Positions 62,580 to 64,000 of a stretch of DNA of 64,000 nt are shown piece after piece. Origin of the DNA: Methanothrix soehngenii GP6 (GTDB lineage: Archaea; Halobacteriota; Methanosarcinia; Methanotrichales; Methanotrichaceae); NCBI RefSeq assembly GCF_000204415.1, contig NC_015416.1, forward strand, positions 682,001 through 746,000, read 5' to 3'. Within the stretch, counting starts at the first letter, position 1, and each line of letters opens with the position of its first letter. Made by a program: the position numbers and the translations under genes. Below the pieces are notes generated by a model. That model was given only the letters and a program-made list of their open reading frames with translations. It was not told where the DNA came from and made no database searches.

Positions 62580-62783
62580 CTACCATGGCCGCCATCTCAG
62601 ACGTTCGATTGGATCTGCTGTCGTTCTATCGCCAAGCACGTTCAGGCATCCCTGTATAGCATCCTTGATGTTTTCCAGGGCCTCTTCGACGGTTCTTCCC
62701 TGTGAGACGCAACCTGGCAGAGAGGGACATTCTATAACCAGCCAGCCATCTTCACCATTGCTGATAATGACCTTAAACCGCAT
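62580..62783 (-). CDS. Orphan HicB-like antitoxin
   Basis: This 67-aa protein begins MRFKVIISNGEDGWLVIECP and has SLPGCVSQGRTVEEALENIK. It is a HicB/UPF0150 fold, but its C-terminus (DPIERLRWRPW) runs into repeat sequence. No hicA follows. It follows the truncated UDP-GlcNAc 2-epimerase on the same strand. Confidence 0.78.
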   Translation of the reverse strand: MRFKVIISNGEDGWLVIECPSLPGCVSQGRTVEEALENIKDAIQGCLNVLGDRTTADPIERLRWRPW

Positions 62784-62788
62784 ACGAC

Positions 62789-62929
62789 TTCACTATAATC
62801 CATCTGACGAGAGCAGAGAAGGCCAGTGGGGATCACGCTGTGGTCCAGGCCGCGGCGCTGGCACTCCCGAATCACCGGAGCCATCTTGATGATCTCCGGC
62901 CGGGTCCCGTGGATGATTGCAATGGTCAT
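62789..62929 (-). pseudogene. 5' fragment of UDP-GlcNAc 2-epimerase
   Basis: It begins MTIAIIHGTRPEIIKMAPVI then RECQRRGLDHSVIPTG, the WecB/MnaA N-terminus with the GTRPExIKMAP nucleotide-sugar motif. It is cut after MDYSEV (about 40 residues) and joined to the HicB upstream region. The intact enzyme makes UDP-ManNAc for surface polysaccharide. Confidence 0.82.
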
Positions 62930-62965
62930 GGGTAGTTGTCGCCTTTGATTTGTATCTAATAGCAA

Positions 62966-63352
62966 ATCGGTTTGATTGGATTGCAGATAACGGATTTTAA
63001 CCACAAAGAGCACAGAGGACTCACAAAGGTTAATGCAATTCCTGATAATCCGATAAACCTTCGTGCGGGCTTTGTGCCCTTTGTGAGCTTTGTGGTTTAT
63101 ATTCGTCGTGGATCGGTTTGATCGGATTGATGATAACGGATTTTAACCACAAAGAGCACAAAGATCACAGAGGACTCACAAAGGTTAATCAAGTTCCTGA
63201 TAACCCGATAAATCTTCGTGCGGGCTTTGTGTCCTTTGTGAGCTTTGTGGTTTATATTCGTCGTAGATCGGTTTGATCGGATTGATGATAACGGATTTTA
63301 ACCACAAAGAGCACGAAGATCACAAAGGCCTCGCAAAGGTTGCTTGAGTTAG
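62966..63352. repeat. Tandem palindromic repeats, family B (three units)
   Basis: The units begin around 62966, 63111 and 63265, spaced 146-154 bp. Each holds ATAACGGATTTTAACCACAA on one side and CTTTGTGAGCTTTGTGGTTT on the other, which are inverted copies of each other, so each unit can form a hairpin about 110 bp long. Further copies lie at 50173 and 57018. Confidence 0.85.
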
Positions 63353-63367
63353 CACAAAGGCTCTGCG

Positions 63368-63862
63368 TTACTCAACTATTGAATGCGAATCACCTATCGA
63401 AGTATTATCCTTATCTTCGATTTCTCTTATTATCATCTTGACCTCATCTTTCGATTTTATCCCCGATCTCCATAAAGCCCGGAGTATTGATTGGAGATCA
63501 AGGACATCGATATTCATGGAAACAGCAAACTGCAGGGCCACAAAATCCATTGAAGAGAACATATAGCCTCTGTTTTTGCATATGCTTATGGCTTCAAGTT
63601 CTCCTTTGCCGAGAGATTTGTTGCCGACGAGCATCTCTTTATAGAGCTTGTTCTCGCCTTCAGAAGGATAAACAATATCAAAGCTTTCGAAGACATCTAA
63701 CGGGAATGTATATCCATAATCAAGAGATACAGATAACTCTTCAAAGATTCTTGGAGTAATATATATTGAATGATTTGAGAATAGGCACAAAAGTAGATTC
63801 AAGCGCTCTATTTTGGCAAAGGCGCTCGCTATATCGGTATCCACTATGATGGCTTTATCCAA
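63368..63862 (-). CDS. PIN-domain toxin (DUF3368-like)
   Basis: From TTG 63862 the protein has 164 aa: LDKAIIVDTDIASAFAKIER (Asp), TPRIFEELSVSL (Glu), GKGELEAISICKNRGYMFSS and MDFVALQFA (late Asp). This is the PIN nuclease pattern of UPF0175-linked toxins. The start overlaps the antitoxin stop. A second TTG at 63874 is possible. Confidence 0.82.
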   Translation of the reverse strand: MDKAIIVDTDIASAFAKIERLNLLLCLFSNHSIYITPRIFEELSVSLDYGYTFPLDVFESFDIVYPSEGENKLYKEMLVGNKSLGKGELEAISICKNRGYMFSSMDFVALQFAVSMNIDVLDLQSILRALWRSGIKSKDEVKMIIREIEDKDNTSIGDSHSIVE

Positions 63863-64000
63863 GAATCGCGTCAACTCCCTTTTCTAGCCGTTCCCGAGGC
63901 GGAGCATGTACTATTCTCTTTATTCCTCTTGATTCTAAAAAGCTCTTAAATCCCTCTATAGAGATTCCGGCGATCTCTGCTGCCCTGCTCATAGATATCT
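63855..64000 (-). CDS. UPF0175-family antitoxin, C-terminal part (5' end outside window)
   Basis: The reverse strand reads MSRAAEIAGISIEGFKSFLE then SRGIKRIVHAPPRERLEKGV, the HTH and tail of UPF0175 antitoxins, ending at the TAA at 63855-63857. The N-terminus is beyond the window. It overlaps and precedes the PIN toxin. Confidence 0.78.
   Translation of the reverse strand, partial: ISMSRAAEIAGISIEGFKSFLESRGIKRIVHAPPRERLEKGVDAILG

Noticed and set aside
62966-63352. CRISPR array
   Set aside because: The units are about 150 bp, palindromic and without short unique spacers.

Overview
The window is archaeal chromosome from a methanogen, most likely a Methanothrix (Methanosaeta)-like member of the Methanomicrobia. 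The evidence is pelota, an archaeal ATP-dependent DNA ligase, CDC48/VAT, ribosomal protein S17e, a DUF61 protein, an intron-bearing tRNA-Asn, a probable methanogenesis marker 8 protein and many PIN-domain toxin-antitoxin pairs. The genus is inferred from general gene content; no diagnostic methanogenesis operon is present.

Region 1 (1-12 kb) is mostly core genome. It holds the end of topoisomerase I, three tRNAs, pelota beside a degenerate Ncs6/TtuA-like protein, a small zinc-ribbon gene, an Lrp regulator overlapping an aminotransferase, and a CDP-alcohol phosphatidyltransferase. After a VapBC pair comes a four-gene operon: XRE-cupin regulator, acyl-CoA synthetase fused to a ferredoxin domain, and the alpha and fused beta-gamma subunits of a 2-ketoisovalerate-type ferredoxin oxidoreductase.

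Region 2 (12-21 kb) is accessory. It contains a membrane-anchored protein with 48-residue repeats, an orphan Spo11/Top6A-like protein, a decayed Fpg/Nei glycosylase, a frameshifted HD hydrolase with its YwgA-like partner, an HsdS remnant, and an AAA ATPase overlapping a PIN-like nuclease. This last pair is the best candidate for an undescribed defence system.

Region 3 (21-35.5 kb) is core metabolism in two long leftward operons: ACT protein, hom, lig, hisD and marker 8; then thiDN, rps17e, dapA and dapB. A solenoid-repeat protein, a DUF61 protein, an intact HD hydrolase and a 14-TM MFS exporter follow.

Region 4 (35.5-39.7 kb) is an AT-richer island whose 418-codon gene is cleanly interrupted by an IS1-family element. 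Region 5 (39.9-48 kb) returns to core-like genes (paaK with an ACT protein, GNAT and DUF2156 proteins, CDC48). An identical IS1-family copy lies at 42.4-43.6 kb.

Region 6 (48-64 kb) is a junkyard of insertion and decay. It holds fragments of a nucleotide-sugar epimerase, UDP-GlcNAc 2-epimerase and a winged-helix regulator, full and partial IS200/IS605 elements, an IS110 element, at least six toxin-antitoxin modules, three acylphosphatase-domain proteins (two with heptad tails), and three families of dispersed repeats.
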